A DNA stretch of 64,000 nt from DAHVFK01 sp963755395 (GCA_963755395.1 CAVWJJ010000001.1:248001-312000); one strand, 5' to 3'; counted from the first letter of the stretch, positions 38,063-49,186 are shown. Program-made: numbers and translations. The notes: a model not told the origin generated them from the sequence alone.

Positions 38063-39774
38063 TCGCCCAGCGCGACGCCTTCGCGCCGCGGATCGGCGCC
38101 GCCGCGCCAGCCGCCCGGTACGCGTTCGATTCCCTGTACTCCGCTGGTCAGACGCGCAAAATTGAGCACGTGATCCCGTTTGGCGAGCGCGCCGTCGAGG
38201 TCCTGGACGGCGCTGTCGCGCTCGAGCAGTGTCGGGCCGTTGGTGCTGCCGAAATTGGGCGCCGCGATCGCCGCCTGGATGTCGAAGCCCCAGTCGAGCA
38301 CGGCGACCAGGGTCTTGGCGACGTAATCGACGATCGCGGGCCCGCCCGGAGAGCCGAGCAGCATGCGCAGTCCGCCGTCGCGTTCGAACACCATTGTCGG
38401 CGCCATCGTGCTGCGCGGCCGCTTGCCCGGCTCGACGCGGTTGGCTGCCGGCAGACCGCGCGCCTGCGGCTCGAACGAGAAGTCCGTCAGCTCGTTGTTG
38501 AGCAGGAAGCCGCGCACCATGATGCGGGCGCCGAACGCGTTCTCGATCGTGGTGGTCATGGCGACGGCGTCGCCGTAGCGGTCGACGATCGAGAGGTGGC
38601 TGGTACCGTGGTGCTCGGCGTCCGGCACGTCGGCGGCGAGCGGCGCGAGCGCCGGCTGCCCGGGCTGCGCCGCGCCCATCGAGCGCTCGCCGATCAGGCC
38701 CGCGCGCCGCGCGAGGTAGACCGGATCGAGCAGCCCCTGCACCGGTACCCGCACGAAAGCGGGGTCGGCAATGTAGCGCGCCCGGTCAGCGTACGCCAGG
38801 CGCGAGGCCTCGCTGAAATAGTGCACCGCCAGCGCCGACAGCGGCGGCGCGCGGTCGAACGCCGTGCGCTCCAGCACACCGAGCAGCTCGAGCAGTGTTA
38901 CCGCGCCCGCGCTCGGCGGACCCATGCCGCAAATGCGCACGCTGCGGTAGGGACCGCAGACCGGGTCGCGCTCGAGGGCTGCGTATCCCTCGAGATCGGT
39001 CGCTGCGAGGTCCCCGCCGCGGGCATGCACGGCACGCACGATGTCCGCGGCGATTGGTCCCGTATAGAGCGCATCCGCCCCGTGCGCCGCGATGCTGCGC
39101 AACGTTGCGGCATAGGCCCGGTTGACGAGCACGGCACCCGCTCCCAGCGCCTCGCCGTCCGCGTCGTAGTACAGGGCGCGCGCGTTCGGGTCGGCGCGCA
39201 GGAAGCGGTCGCGCTCAAGCAGCCGGTGCAGCCGCGGTGAAACCTCGAACCCGCGTTCGGCCAGCCGGATTGCGGGTGCGAACAGGCGCGCCCAGGGCAG
39301 ACGTCCGTGACGCCGGTGCGCAAGCTCGAGCATGCGCAGCACGCCCGGCACGCCGACCGACTTGCCGCTGGTCACCGCATCGTAGAACTGCAGCGGCTGA
39401 GCGTTCGCGTCGAGGAAACGATCCGGCCGCGCCGCCTGCGGCGCCGTCTCCCTGCCGTCGTAGCTTCGCAGGCGCCGTTCGGCGGCCGACCAGTAAAGCA
39501 GGAACGCGCCGCCGCCGAGCCCCGATGACTGCGGCTCGACCAGGCCGAGGACCATCTGTGCCGCGATCGCGGCATCGAGCGCGCTGCCGCCGGCGTGCAG
39601 CATCTCCAGCCCGGCCTGCGCCGCGAGCGGGTTCGCCGCCGCCACCATTTCGTGCCTGGCGAACACCACTCGCTTGTCGGTCCACCCGCTCGGCGCCTCC
39701 GGCTGCGGCTGCGCGGCGGCCACGCCGCAGAACAGCATCGCTGCCGCCGAGATTGTCCTTTCGAAGTTCTTCAT
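38059..39774 (-). CDS. ggt: Gamma-glutamyltransferase (glutathione hydrolase)
   Basis: A periplasmic Ntn-hydrolase of 571 residues that cleaves glutathione and other gamma-glutamyl compounds. After a signal peptide (MLFCGVAAAQPQ) the large subunit runs to HHGTSHLSIVD, where the Thr starts the small subunit after autocleavage. The glutamyl-binding pattern NNELTDFSFEP and KRPRSTMAPTMVF fit the family. The ATG overlaps the hemG stop (ATGA), so it is coupled to hemG. Its stop overlaps the kinase stop on the other strand by 4 nt. Confidence 0.94.
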   Translation of the reverse strand: MKNFERTISAAAMLFCGVAAAQPQPEAPSGWTDKRVVFARHEMVAAANPLAAQAGLEMLHAGGSALDAAIAAQMVLGLVEPQSSGLGGGAFLLYWSAAERRLRSYDGRETAPQAARPDRFLDANAQPLQFYDAVTSGKSVGVPGVLRMLELAHRRHGRLPWARLFAPAIRLAERGFEVSPRLHRLLERDRFLRADPNARALYYDADGEALGAGAVLVNRAYAATLRSIAAHGADALYTGPIAADIVRAVHARGGDLAATDLEGYAALERDPVCGPYRSVRICGMGPPSAGAVTLLELLGVLERTAFDRAPPLSALAVHYFSEASRLAYADRARYIADPAFVRVPVQGLLDPVYLARRAGLIGERSMGAAQPGQPALAPLAADVPDAEHHGTSHLSIVDRYGDAVAMTTTIENAFGARIMVRGFLLNNELTDFSFEPQARGLPAANRVEPGKRPRSTMAPTMVFERDGGLRMLLGSPGGPAIVDYVAKTLVAVLDWGFDIQAAIAAPNFGSTNGPTLLERDSAVQDLDGALAKRDHVLNFARLTSGVQGIERVPGGWRGGADPRREGVALGD

Positions 39775-40301
39775 CGCATTTCGCCGATCCGGCGCCCGAA
39801 GGCCTCGACCTGCTCCCAGTCGGTGAATTCGACCACGCTACGCGGGTCGGTCGGCCCTTTGGTCAGCAACATGATGAAGCGGATGATTTGGCGGTCCCAG
39901 AAGCCGTAGCGCGGGTAGTCCAGCATGCCTGCGAACACCGCCACCTGCCGCGGACGCCAGCCGATCTGGCGCAGGAACGTCCTGACGTAGGGGTTCGTCT
40001 CCGGCGTGTTCTTGTTCGGCTTGCGCGCCACGATGTTGACCGAGAAGAACGCGCTAGGCTTGTGCTCGAGCGTGCGGCGGTTCGCGCGTATGAATTCGGC
40101 AACCGGCGGGCGGTGCTTGCCGTAGCGGATGCTCGCCCCGACCACGATCTTGTCGAAGGCCTCGAGCTCGATGTCCGGCCGCCCCTGCAGAGCAGCCAAC
40201 GTCGTCTGATGCCGCGCCTGCTCGACGACCTGCTGCAGCCGCCGGCAGATCTTCAGCGTGTGGCCATCGACGGTTGAATAGAGGAAGAGTATCTTGCTCA
40301 T
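39771..40301 (-). CDS. hemG: Menaquinone-dependent protoporphyrinogen IX dehydrogenase
   Basis: A 176-residue flavodoxin-fold protein that oxidises protoporphyrinogen IX to protoporphyrin IX for heme using quinone rather than oxygen. The FMN loop is LYSTVDGHTLKIC, and the family stretch IVVGASIRYGKHRP and SVNIVARKPNKNT are clear. HemG suggests anaerobic or facultative growth. It begins 70 nt downstream of hppA, separated by a terminator, and is coupled to ggt. Confidence 0.9.
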   Translation of the reverse strand: MSKILFLYSTVDGHTLKICRRLQQVVEQARHQTTLAALQGRPDIELEAFDKIVVGASIRYGKHRPPVAEFIRANRRTLEHKPSAFFSVNIVARKPNKNTPETNPYVRTFLRQIGWRPRQVAVFAGMLDYPRYGFWDRQIIRFIMLLTKGPTDPRSVVEFTDWEQVEAFGRRIGEMR

Positions 40302-40316
40302 TGCGATCCGGCAGCA

Positions 40317-40348
40317 GAAAAGAAAAGGCAGCCGCAGCTGCCCTTTTG
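40317..40348 (-). terminator. Intrinsic terminator after hppA
   Basis: The stem GGGCAGC / GCTGCC with a 4-nt loop, followed on the minus strand by TTTTCTTTTC. It lies between hppA and hemG, both on the minus strand. Confidence 0.75.
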
Positions 40349-40371
40349 GTGACTGCCCGTCGCGCGCGCCC

Positions 40372-42444
<2,073 letters not shown>

Positions 42445-42542
42445 GGTCTTGCTCCCCTTCTTTGATCGTATGGGCATGCGGGCGGGGACGCCCGCAGGAA
42501 GGCGCGGATTTTAGCAGAAAAGCCGCGCCGGTCGCGGCGCCG

Positions 42543-43814
42543 CTAGGCCTTGAAGACGCCTTTCAGCCGCTTGCGCACGGGCGCGTTGCGCAGCCTGACG
42601 TACTCCGGCAGGCCGTACCTGAAGGGCGGCGGCAGTTCCCCGACCACCAGCGGTGCGAGGTAACGCCTGCACGCCGCGGTGATATGGAAGCCATCGGCGC
42701 TGACGAAGTCGCGCGGCACGCGGCGCTCCTGGTTCGCCACCTGGTCGAGCGGCGCGACGCCGATCTTCCAGCGGTAAGGCCGATCGGAGCTGCGCACGAT
42801 GACCGGCATCACCGCGTTGCGGCCCTCGAGCGCCAGCTTCACCGCCGCCTGACCCACGCGGTAGGCCTGCTCGACGTCGGTCTTGGAGGCAACGTGGCGC
42901 GCCGCGCGCTGCAGGTAGTCGGCCACGGCCCAGTGCGGCTTGTAGCCCAGGCGCTCCTGGACCAATTGCGCGATCACCGGCGCAACCCCCCCGAGCTGCT
43001 TGTGGCCGAAGGCGTCGACCGAGCCCGCTTCGGCGAGGAACTTGCCCTGCCGATCGCGCACCCCTTCCGATACCGCGACCACGCAGTAGCCGACGCTCTC
43101 GACCGTCTGCTTCACGCGCGCGAGGAAGGCGGCCTCGTCGAACGGCAACTCGGGGAACAGCAGCACGTGCGGCGGCTCGCCCGCGCGCTCGGCCGCGAGC
43201 CCGCAGGCAGCGGTGATCCAGCCGGCATGGCGCCCCATCACCTCGAGCACGAACACGCGGGTCGAGGTGCTCGCCATCGACGCCACGTCGAGCCCAGCCT
43301 CGCGAATCGAAGTCGCGACGTACTTCGCCACCGAGCCGAAGCCGGGGCAGCAGTCGGTCCCGACCAGGTCGTTGTCGATGGTCTTGGGCACTCCGATCGC
43401 GCTCAAGGGGTAGCCCATCGCGGCGCTGATCTTCGACAGCTTCAAGGTGGTGTCGGCCGAGTCGTTGCCGCCGTTGTAGAAGAACCAGCCGATGTCGTGC
43501 GCGCGCAGCACCTCCACCAGGCGCTCGTACTTGACGTGGTCTTCTTCGGGACTCTTCAGCTTGTAGCGGCAGGAGCCGAAGGCCGCCCCCGGCGTGTGTT
43601 TCAGCGCGCGAATCGCTACGGCGCTTTCCCTGGTAGTGTCGATCAGATCTTCGTTCAGCGCGCCGAGGATGCCGTTGCGCGCGGCGTACAGCCTGCCGAT
43701 GCGCCCTTTGGCGCGGCGCGCAGCCTCAATAACCCCGCAGGCCGAGGCGTTGATGACGGCGGTGGCGCCGCCCGACTGGGCGTAAAGGGCGTTGCGCAGC
43801 TTGGCTCGGCTCAT
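42543..43814 (-). CDS. pfp: Pyrophosphate-dependent 6-phosphofructokinase
   Basis: A 423-residue phosphofructokinase that uses or makes PPi at the fructose 6-phosphate / fructose 1,6-bisphosphate step. The N-terminal YAQSGGATAVINAS, the phosphate-donor loop YNGGNDSADT (GGND where ATP enzymes have GGDGS) and GVPKTIDNDL are PPi-type hallmarks. VMGRHAGWITA and LGGVAPVIA-type stretches follow. A GGAGG site precedes the ATG, which overlaps the adk stop (ATGA). With hppA next door, it suggests a pyrophosphate-economical metabolism. Confidence 0.92.
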   Translation of the reverse strand: MSRAKLRNALYAQSGGATAVINASACGVIEAARRAKGRIGRLYAARNGILGALNEDLIDTTRESAVAIRALKHTPGAAFGSCRYKLKSPEEDHVKYERLVEVLRAHDIGWFFYNGGNDSADTTLKLSKISAAMGYPLSAIGVPKTIDNDLVGTDCCPGFGSVAKYVATSIREAGLDVASMASTSTRVFVLEVMGRHAGWITAACGLAAERAGEPPHVLLFPELPFDEAAFLARVKQTVESVGYCVVAVSEGVRDRQGKFLAEAGSVDAFGHKQLGGVAPVIAQLVQERLGYKPHWAVADYLQRAARHVASKTDVEQAYRVGQAAVKLALEGRNAVMPVIVRSSDRPYRWKIGVAPLDQVANQERRVPRDFVSADGFHITAACRRYLAPLVVGELPPPFRYGLPEYVRLRNAPVRKRLKGVFKA

Positions 43815-44485
43815 GCTTTTCCTCCGTTTCCTCCATCGAGTACCGCAAACGCGCGATCTCGAATCCGCTCTACCGAGCCGCTGCCCGAGATGCGGCAGCA
43901 GCGCGGGGCGCGCGCGTCCCCGGAAGCGGCCCAGACAGCGTAGTACTCGAGCAGCGGGCGCGTCTGCGCCTTGTACACCTCGAGCCGCTTCCTGACCGTT
44001 TCGACTTTGTCGTCCTCGCGCAGGATCAGCGGCTCGCCGGTAATGTCGTCCTTGCCTTCGCTCTTCGGCGGGTTGAACTTGACGTGGTAGGTGCGGCCGG
44101 ACTCCGGGTGCACGCGGCGCCCGCTCATGCGCGCAATAATCTCCTCGTCGGGTACGTCGATCTCGAGCACGCACTCGATCGGCACGCCGGCCCGCTTCAT
44201 CGCCTCGGCCTGGGCAATGGTGCGCGGAAACCCGTCGAAAAGGTAGCCTTTGGCGCAGTCCGGCTGCAGCAACCTCTCCTTGACGAGATCGATCACAATC
44301 CTGTCGGGCACGAGCTGCCCGCCGTCCATCAGTTTCTTCGCCTCCAGTCCCTGCGCGGTGCCCGCTTTGGCCGCCGCGCGCAGCATGTCGCCGGTCGAGA
44401 TCTGTGGAATGCCGTAGCGCGCCATGATGTATCCGGCCTGCGTTCCCTTGCCTGCTCCCGGCGGCCCCAGCAGGATCAAGCGCAT
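43811..44485 (-). CDS. adk: Adenylate kinase
   Basis: A 224-residue enzyme converting ATP plus AMP to two ADP. P-loop LLGPPGAGKGTQAG, the STGDMLRAAAKAG AMP site, DGFPRTIAQA and a LID domain (RRVHPESGRTYHVKFNPPK) of the long type. The C-terminus after YYAVWAASGD is slightly divergent (many Arg) but reaches a stop. It overlaps the PPi-phosphofructokinase start by 4 nt (ATGA) and follows kdsB. Confidence 0.96.
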   Translation of the reverse strand: MRLILLGPPGAGKGTQAGYIMARYGIPQISTGDMLRAAAKAGTAQGLEAKKLMDGGQLVPDRIVIDLVKERLLQPDCAKGYLFDGFPRTIAQAEAMKRAGVPIECVLEIDVPDEEIIARMSGRRVHPESGRTYHVKFNPPKSEGKDDITGEPLILREDDKVETVRKRLEVYKAQTRPLLEYYAVWAASGDARAPRCCRISGSGSVERIRDRAFAVLDGGNGGKA

Positions 44486-44563
44486 GTCTGAATTTCCGTG
44501 GCGGTATGAGACTTCACGCGGCGCAAAAGCGCTCCTTTTCTTGCGCCGGAAACGCCGCTGACC

Positions 44564-45340
44564 TTAGCCGGAATCGCCAAATCGGTCAAACAGTGCGCGC
44601 ACCGTTTCGAGGTCCTGCGGCGTGTCGACGCCAGGGGGAACGTCGTGGCTCGAGACGGTCACCGCGATGCGATAGCCGTGCCACAGCACGCGCAGCTGCT
44701 CGAGCGACTCGAACTGCTCGAGCGGCGACGGTGCGAGGTCCGCGTAGCGCCTCAGAAAACCTACGCGGTAGCCGTAGATGCCCAGGTGGCGGTAGCAAGG
44801 CAACCGGGCGGGAGGCTCGCGCCCGCCCGCGGCGTACGCGTCTCTCGCGTACGGGATCGGCGCGCGGCTGAAGTAAAGCGCGCGCCCCTGCGCGTCGAGC
44901 ACGACCTTGACCACATTCGGGCTGAAGACCGATGCCGCATCGTGGATCGGATGGCAGGCGGTGGATACGCTGGCGTCCGGGCGGTGCTCGAGCGCCGCGG
45001 CCACCTCGCCGATCAGCGTGCGCGGGATCAGCGGCTCGTCGCCCTGAACGTTGACCACTATCGCGTCATCGGCCAAGCCGAGCGCGGCCGCGGCCTCGGC
45101 AATGCGGTCGGTCCCCGATGAGTGGTTCGTGCGAGTGATGCGGGCCTCAAAGCCTTGCGCGCGGACCGCCTGCGCGATGCGCTCGTCGTCGGTAGCGACG
45201 CACACGCGCTCGGCGCCGCTCGCCTGCGCCCTCTCGCACACCCGCACAACCATTGGCTTGCCGCCCAGGTCGGCCAGCGCCTTGCCCGGATACCGGGTCG
45301 AGGCGTAGCGCGCAGGGATGATGACGCTGAAGCCTGCCAT
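44564..45340 (-). CDS. kdsB: 3-deoxy-manno-octulosonate cytidylyltransferase
   Basis: Activates Kdo with CTP to CMP-Kdo for LPS inner core synthesis. 258 residues; IIPARYASTRYPGKALADLGGKPM is the nucleotide-binding start, with ARITRTNHSSGTDR, VVNVQGDEPLIP and YRHLGIYGYRVGFL conserved. It lies between adk and the Trm112-like gene, in the order exbB-exbD-lpxK-kdsB-adk, a common betaproteobacterial cell-envelope cluster. Confidence 0.97.
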   Translation of the reverse strand: MAGFSVIIPARYASTRYPGKALADLGGKPMVVRVCERAQASGAERVCVATDDERIAQAVRAQGFEARITRTNHSSGTDRIAEAAAALGLADDAIVVNVQGDEPLIPRTLIGEVAAALEHRPDASVSTACHPIHDAASVFSPNVVKVVLDAQGRALYFSRAPIPYARDAYAAGGREPPARLPCYRHLGIYGYRVGFLRRYADLAPSPLEQFESLEQLRVLWHGYRIAVTVSSHDVPPGVDTPQDLETVRALFDRFGDSG

Positions 45341-45359
45341 GGCACGGCCCGGCGGCGCG

Positions 45360-45557
45360 TCAGCCGGCGACTTCTTCGGCCGGGTCGAGTTTGCGCGCGT
45401 CGTCCTCGAGCATCACCGGGATGCCGTCCTTGATCGGATAGGCAAGCCGGTCGGCCTTGCAGATCAGTTCGCCTGCTTCCTTGCGATAGACCAGCGGTCC
45501 CTTGCACAGCGGGCAAACGAGGATTTCGAGCAATCGTGGATCAACGGCGGTGCTCAC
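45360..45557 (-). CDS. Trm112 family small protein (YcaR-like)
   Basis: About 65 residues, with a Cys pair CPLCKGPL and a second pattern GELICKADRLAYPIKDGIPVML typical of the Trm112/YcaR zinc-ribbon-like family. Eukaryotic Trm112 activates methyltransferases, but the bacterial role is not established. The start is probably GTG at 45557 (TTG at 45560 is possible), overlapping the lpxK end by 17 nt. Translational coupling with lpxK is likely. Confidence 0.85.
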   Translation of the reverse strand: MSTAVDPRLLEILVCPLCKGPLVYRKEAGELICKADRLAYPIKDGIPVMLEDDARKLDPAEEVAG

Positions 45558-46434
45558 CAATTCTCTCCAGCAGCCAGTGTCCGAAAGCGGGATCGAGAAC
45601 CGCGCCCACCGGAAACACCCAGTGCTGCGGTTTCGCGAAGCGCCTGCATTTTACCGCGTCCTTTTCGGTCATCACGACCGGCAGCGCATCGCCGAACTCG
45701 AGATCGGCGGCGTGGAAAGGATGGTGGTCCGGGAACGGGTGCGGCACCACCTTCAGGCCGAGGCGCATCAGGTGCCGGAAGAAGCGGTTCGGGTCGCCGA
45801 TGCCGGCCACGGCGTGCACCCGCTGCCCGGCGAAGCTCTCCGCCGGCCGGCGCTCGCGCGCGTCGGCCAGGCAGTTGAGCAGCCTGCCTTCGAGGCGCAT
45901 CGCGTAGCCGCGCACGGTGTCGGTGCCGTGCGCCACGACCGCGTCGACCGAGCGCAGGCGCGTGCGCGGCTCACGCAACGGGCCGGCGGGAAGCAGGAAG
46001 CCGTTGCCGAAGCCGCGCCCGTCCACCACGCAGATCTCGAGCTCGCGCGCGATCCGGTAGTGCTGCAGCCCGTCGTCCAGCACGATGATGTCCACGTCCG
46101 GATGCTGGCGACGCAAGGCCTCGCACACGCGCACTCTGTCCGGACCGACCCACACGGTGCAGCCGCTGCGCCGGGCGAGCACGATCGGCTCGTCGCCGAC
46201 CTCGCCGGGCTCAGAGGCAATGGTCGCTTCGCGCGGCACCTCCAAGCGCGCACCATAGCCGCGCGACACGATGCCGGGCGTCCAGCCGTGATCCTTGAGG
46301 AACTCCGCCAGCCACAGCACCAGTGGCGTCTTGCCGCTGCCGCCCGCGATCAGGTTACCCACCACGATTACCGGCACGCCCGGGCGGTGGCTCTTGAGTA
46401 TCCGCAGCCGGTAAAGCAGGCGGCGCACGAACAC
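45541..46434 (-). CDS. lpxK: Tetraacyldisaccharide 4'-kinase
   Basis: Phosphorylates the 4' position of the lipid A disaccharide. The P-loop VGNLIAGGSGKTPLVLWLAEF and ILDDGLQHYRIARELEI are family marks. The frame-wide start is GTG at 46434 (297 residues), but the in-frame upstream DNA encodes a hydrophobic segment (GALAWLLWPVSLLFRAAV) typical of the LpxK N-terminal membrane anchor. That segment would need a CTG at 46509 or an indel, so the true N-terminus is likely longer. It lies 18 nt or more after exbD. Confidence 0.88.
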   Translation of the reverse strand: MFVRRLLYRLRILKSHRPGVPVIVVGNLIAGGSGKTPLVLWLAEFLKDHGWTPGIVSRGYGARLEVPREATIASEPGEVGDEPIVLARRSGCTVWVGPDRVRVCEALRRQHPDVDIIVLDDGLQHYRIARELEICVVDGRGFGNGFLLPAGPLREPRTRLRSVDAVVAHGTDTVRGYAMRLEGRLLNCLADARERRPAESFAGQRVHAVAGIGDPNRFFRHLMRLGLKVVPHPFPDHHPFHAADLEFGDALPVVMTEKDAVKCRRFAKPQHWVFPVGAVLDPAFGHWLLERIGEHRR

Positions 46435-46526
46435 CGCGGCGCGAAACAGCAGGCTGACCGGCCACAGCAGCCACGCCAGCGCGCCGCGGTGGGTCCAGTG
46501 CCGGCTCAGGGTGCCCGCCGGCGCGG

Positions 46527-46949
46527 TTACCCGCCCGGGCCGCTCTGGGTGGTGAAAGTGATCTGCGTCAGGCCGGCGACGCGCGCCGCCTCCATGACGC
46601 GGATCACCGACTGGTGGGTTGCCTTGGCGTCGGCGCTGATCACGACCACGGGGTCCTTCAGCGTGGCGCCGGCGCGCCGCAGCGCGTCGGCGAACTGATC
46701 GACGCCGGAGAAGGCCACGGGCGTGTGATCGATGACGTAGTTCCCCTGCTCGTTTACCAGCACCGAAATCTCGTTCGGGCGATTCTGCTGCTTCTCCGAA
46801 TTCGCGGTAGGAAGGTTGATCTTCAGTTCGGTGTACTTGGAGTAGGTCGTTGTGATCATGAGGAATATCAGGATCACCATCATCACGTCGATCAGCGGAA
46901 CCAGGTTGATCTCCGGCCCCTCCTTCGCCCGGCCGCGCTGGAAGTTCAT
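46527..46949 (-). CDS. exbD: ExbD/TolR family biopolymer transport protein
   Basis: 140 residues with one N-terminal membrane helix (LIDVMMVILIFLMITTTY, with Asp in the helix) and a periplasmic domain. With ExbB it uses the proton gradient to energise TonB-type uptake. It overlaps exbB by 4 nt (ATGA), confirming the pair. No tonB gene is next to it, so the partner is encoded elsewhere or it serves another role. Confidence 0.93.
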   Translation of the reverse strand: MNFQRGRAKEGPEINLVPLIDVMMVILIFLMITTTYSKYTELKINLPTANSEKQQNRPNEISVLVNEQGNYVIDHTPVAFSGVDQFADALRRAGATLKDPVVVISADAKATHQSVIRVMEAARVAGLTQITFTTQSGPGG

Positions 46950-47551
46950 GCCCTCTCGCCGTGGACCACGTCCACCAGCTTGGCCGCCGACTGCTCCATG
47001 CGCACCACGAAGCCGTCGACCTTGTTCTTGAAGTGGCGGTAGAAGATGAGCGACGGCACCGATATGCCGATCCCGAACGCGGTGTTGTATAGCGCCACCG
47101 AGATGCCGTGCGCCAGTTGCTGCGGGTTGGTCCCGGTCGGGGATTGCGAGCCGAAGATCTCGATCATCCCGATCACGGTTCCGAACAGCCCCAGCAGCGG
47201 CGCGGCGCTGGCGATGGTGCCCAGCGTCGTAAGGAAGCGCTCCAGGTCGTGCCCCACGGCGCGTCCCGCTTCCTCGATCGCCTCCTTCATGACGTAACGC
47301 GAGCTCTTGAAGTTGCGCAGCCCGGCGGCGAGCACCTGGCCGAGCGGCGAATCGCTGGCGAGCTTGTCGATCACGTCCTCCGACAGCCCCTGGCGGCGAT
47401 AGACCGCCACCACCTGCTCGAACAGGCGGGGCGGGATGATCCGGGCGTCGCGCAGGTTGACCGAGCGCTCGATGATCAGGGCAACCGCGATGACGGAGGC
47501 CAGCAGCAGAAACCAGATCGGCCAGCCTGCGTCGTGGATGATCGCGAACAC
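46946..47551 (-). CDS. exbB: ExbB/TolQ/MotA family proton channel protein
   Basis: About 201 residues with a start helix (WFLLLASVIAVALII) and two further helices (ASAAPLLGLFGTVIGMIEIF and VALYNTAFGIGISVPSLIFY) in the standard ExbB arrangement. The GTG at 47551 follows GAGGAGAAGGG, so it is preferred to the longer frame from 47635. It heads the exbB-exbD-lpxK row and faces the DnaA-box-containing gap upstream. Confidence 0.93.
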   Translation of the reverse strand: MFAIIHDAGWPIWFLLLASVIAVALIIERSVNLRDARIIPPRLFEQVVAVYRRQGLSEDVIDKLASDSPLGQVLAAGLRNFKSSRYVMKEAIEEAGRAVGHDLERFLTTLGTIASAAPLLGLFGTVIGMIEIFGSQSPTGTNPQQLAHGISVALYNTAFGIGISVPSLIFYRHFKNKVDGFVVRMEQSAAKLVDVVHGERA

Positions 47552-47956
47552 CCCTTCTCCTCGCTTATGGTCAGGCTCCGGAGCGCGAACTTTAGCCAAA
47601 CCGTCGCGCTGCGGCAAGTTGATGACGCAGCGCAAAAATGCGCGCGGCTTGTCGATGCAGGGCGATGGCTGCGGTGCGATCTTCGGCGCATGTTCGCGCA
47701 GCGAAGTGCCCGCGTGATCCCGTTATCCACAAAAGCTGTGGATAAGTTTGTGGATTGTCGCTGGACAGTTGAACGCGTGAGCCTTGCAGCGCGTGCAAAG
47801 TCGGGGGCGATCAATTTTTGAGCGGCGATTTCCGCCTGTATTACAGCGCGTTACGCAACAGAATCGGCCTCCGTGCAGTTGCGCGACACCGCGGCTCGAC
47901 ATCATCGTGTGCGTGTGGATAGGTGTAAGCTGCCACTAACCTCCAAAACCGCTCAG
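47552..47956. other. Non-coding gap between exbB and xseA with DnaA-box-like sites
   Basis: About 400 nt without a supported gene, between divergent exbB and xseA. It contains TTATCCACA (47723-47731), TGTGGATAA (47737-47745), TGTGGATTG (47749-47757) and TGTGGATAG (47912-47920), plus a less GC-rich stretch near 47800-47860. Apart from these sites I see no conserved element. Confidence 0.7.
47723..47757. promoter_or_regulatory. Cluster of DnaA boxes (inverted pair plus one)
   Basis: Two perfect 9-mers of the TTATCCACA type form an inverted repeat with a 5-nt spacer; a third with two mismatches lies 4 nt on. This matches DnaA-binding sites as known in E. coli. Whether it is a regulatory, datA-like or origin-related site is not shown. 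Confidence 0.65.
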
Positions 47957-49186
47957 ATGCCGACGCAAAACGGCGAATCTGCCGCCTTCGAGGGCGCCCA
48001 GCAGGCGCCGGTCAGCGTGTCGCAGCTGCTGCGCGGTGTGCGCGACACGCTCGAGCGCCGCTTCCCGCTGATTTGGGTCGCGGGCGAGATCTCGAATTTC
48101 ACGCGCGCCGCATCCGGACACTGGTACTTCACGCTCAAGGACGATAACGCGCAGGTCGACTGCGTAATGTTCCGCGGCCGCGCCGCGACTCTCGACTGGA
48201 CGCCCAGGGAAGGCGCGCGGATCGAAGCGCGCGTGCTGGTGACGCTGTACGAGCCGCGCGGCCGCTTCCAGCTCAACGTCGAGACCATGCGCCACGCGGG
48301 CCTAGGGCCGCTGTACGAGCGTTTCCTGCGCCTGAAGGAGCAGCTCGCGCACGAAGGCCTGTTCGATGCGGCAGCCAAGCGCGAGCCGCCCGCCCATCCG
48401 CGCACGGTCGGCGTGCTGACCTCGCTCGCGGCGGCGGCGCTGCGCGATGTGCTCACCACGCTCGCGCGGCGCAATCCGTCGCTGCCGGTGATCGTGTATC
48501 CGGTGCCGGTGCAAGGCGACGGCGCGGCCGAGCGCATCGCCGCGATGCTGCGCACGGCCAACGCGCGCGCCGAATGCGACGTGCTGCTGCTGGTGCGCGG
48601 CGGTGGCTCGCTCGAGGACCTGTGGCAGTTCAACGAGCAGGCGGTGGCGCGCGCGATCCGCGCCTCGCGCATTCCGGTGGTGGTGGGGGTCGGCCACGAA
48701 ACGGATTTCACGATCGCCGATTTCGCCGCCGACCGGCGCGCGCCGACGCCGACCGCTGCGGCCGAGCTAGTGAGCGCGCCGCGCGCAGAACTGCTCGCGC
48801 GCGTGTCCGAGCTGGCGCTGCGTGCCGGCCGCGAGTCGCTGCGGCGAATCGGCTACGCGATGCAGACGGTGGACGGCCTGGCACGCCGGCTGGTGCACCC
48901 GGCGGACCGCATTCACGCCTCGCGCCAGCTCGTCGGGCAGCTCGCCGCGCGCCTGGCCTCCGCCAACGCGAGGCAGCTCGATGCCGTGGCGGCGCTTCTT
49001 GATCGCCTGCGTACCGGGCTCGCGGGACTCGATCCGCGCGCGGTGCTCGCGCGCGGCTACAGCATCACGCGCAACGCCGCCGGCGAGGTCCTGCACGATA
49101 CCGCGCGCGTGGCCGAGGGCGAGCGCCTCGTCACGACCCTGTCCAAGGGCTGGATCGAGAGCGAGGTGCGGCGCAAGGCGTCCTGA
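47957..49186 (+). CDS. xseA: Exodeoxyribonuclease VII large subunit
   Basis: 409 residues; the OB-fold DNA-binding domain comes first (VSQLLRGVRDTLERRFPLIWVAGEISNF, SGHWYFTLKDDNAQVDCVMF), then the catalytic domain with VGVLTSLAAAALRDVLTTL, LLLVRGGGSLEDLWQFNE and VGVGHETDFTIADFAADRRAPTP. The start at 47957 (MPTQNGES) is favoured by the domain layout; the frame from 47873 would add a His/Arg-rich tail. Its partner is xseB at 23339-23617. Convergent with the ACT protein. Confidence 0.95.
   Translation: MPTQNGESAAFEGAQQAPVSVSQLLRGVRDTLERRFPLIWVAGEISNFTRAASGHWYFTLKDDNAQVDCVMFRGRAATLDWTPREGARIEARVLVTLYEPRGRFQLNVETMRHAGLGPLYERFLRLKEQLAHEGLFDAAAKREPPAHPRTVGVLTSLAAAALRDVLTTLARRNPSLPVIVYPVPVQGDGAAERIAAMLRTANARAECDVLLLVRGGGSLEDLWQFNEQAVARAIRASRIPVVVGVGHETDFTIADFAADRRAPTPTAAAELVSAPRAELLARVSELALRAGRESLRRIGYAMQTVDGLARRLVHPADRIHASRQLVGQLAARLASANARQLDAVAALLDRLRTGLAGLDPRAVLARGYSITRNAAGEVLHDTARVAEGERLVTTLSKGWIESEVRRKAS

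Noticed and set aside
47552..47956. Calling this gap the chromosomal origin
   Set aside because: DnaA boxes alone do not define oriC. dnaA, dnaN, rpmH and gidA are not here, and no clear AT-rich unwinding element is seen.
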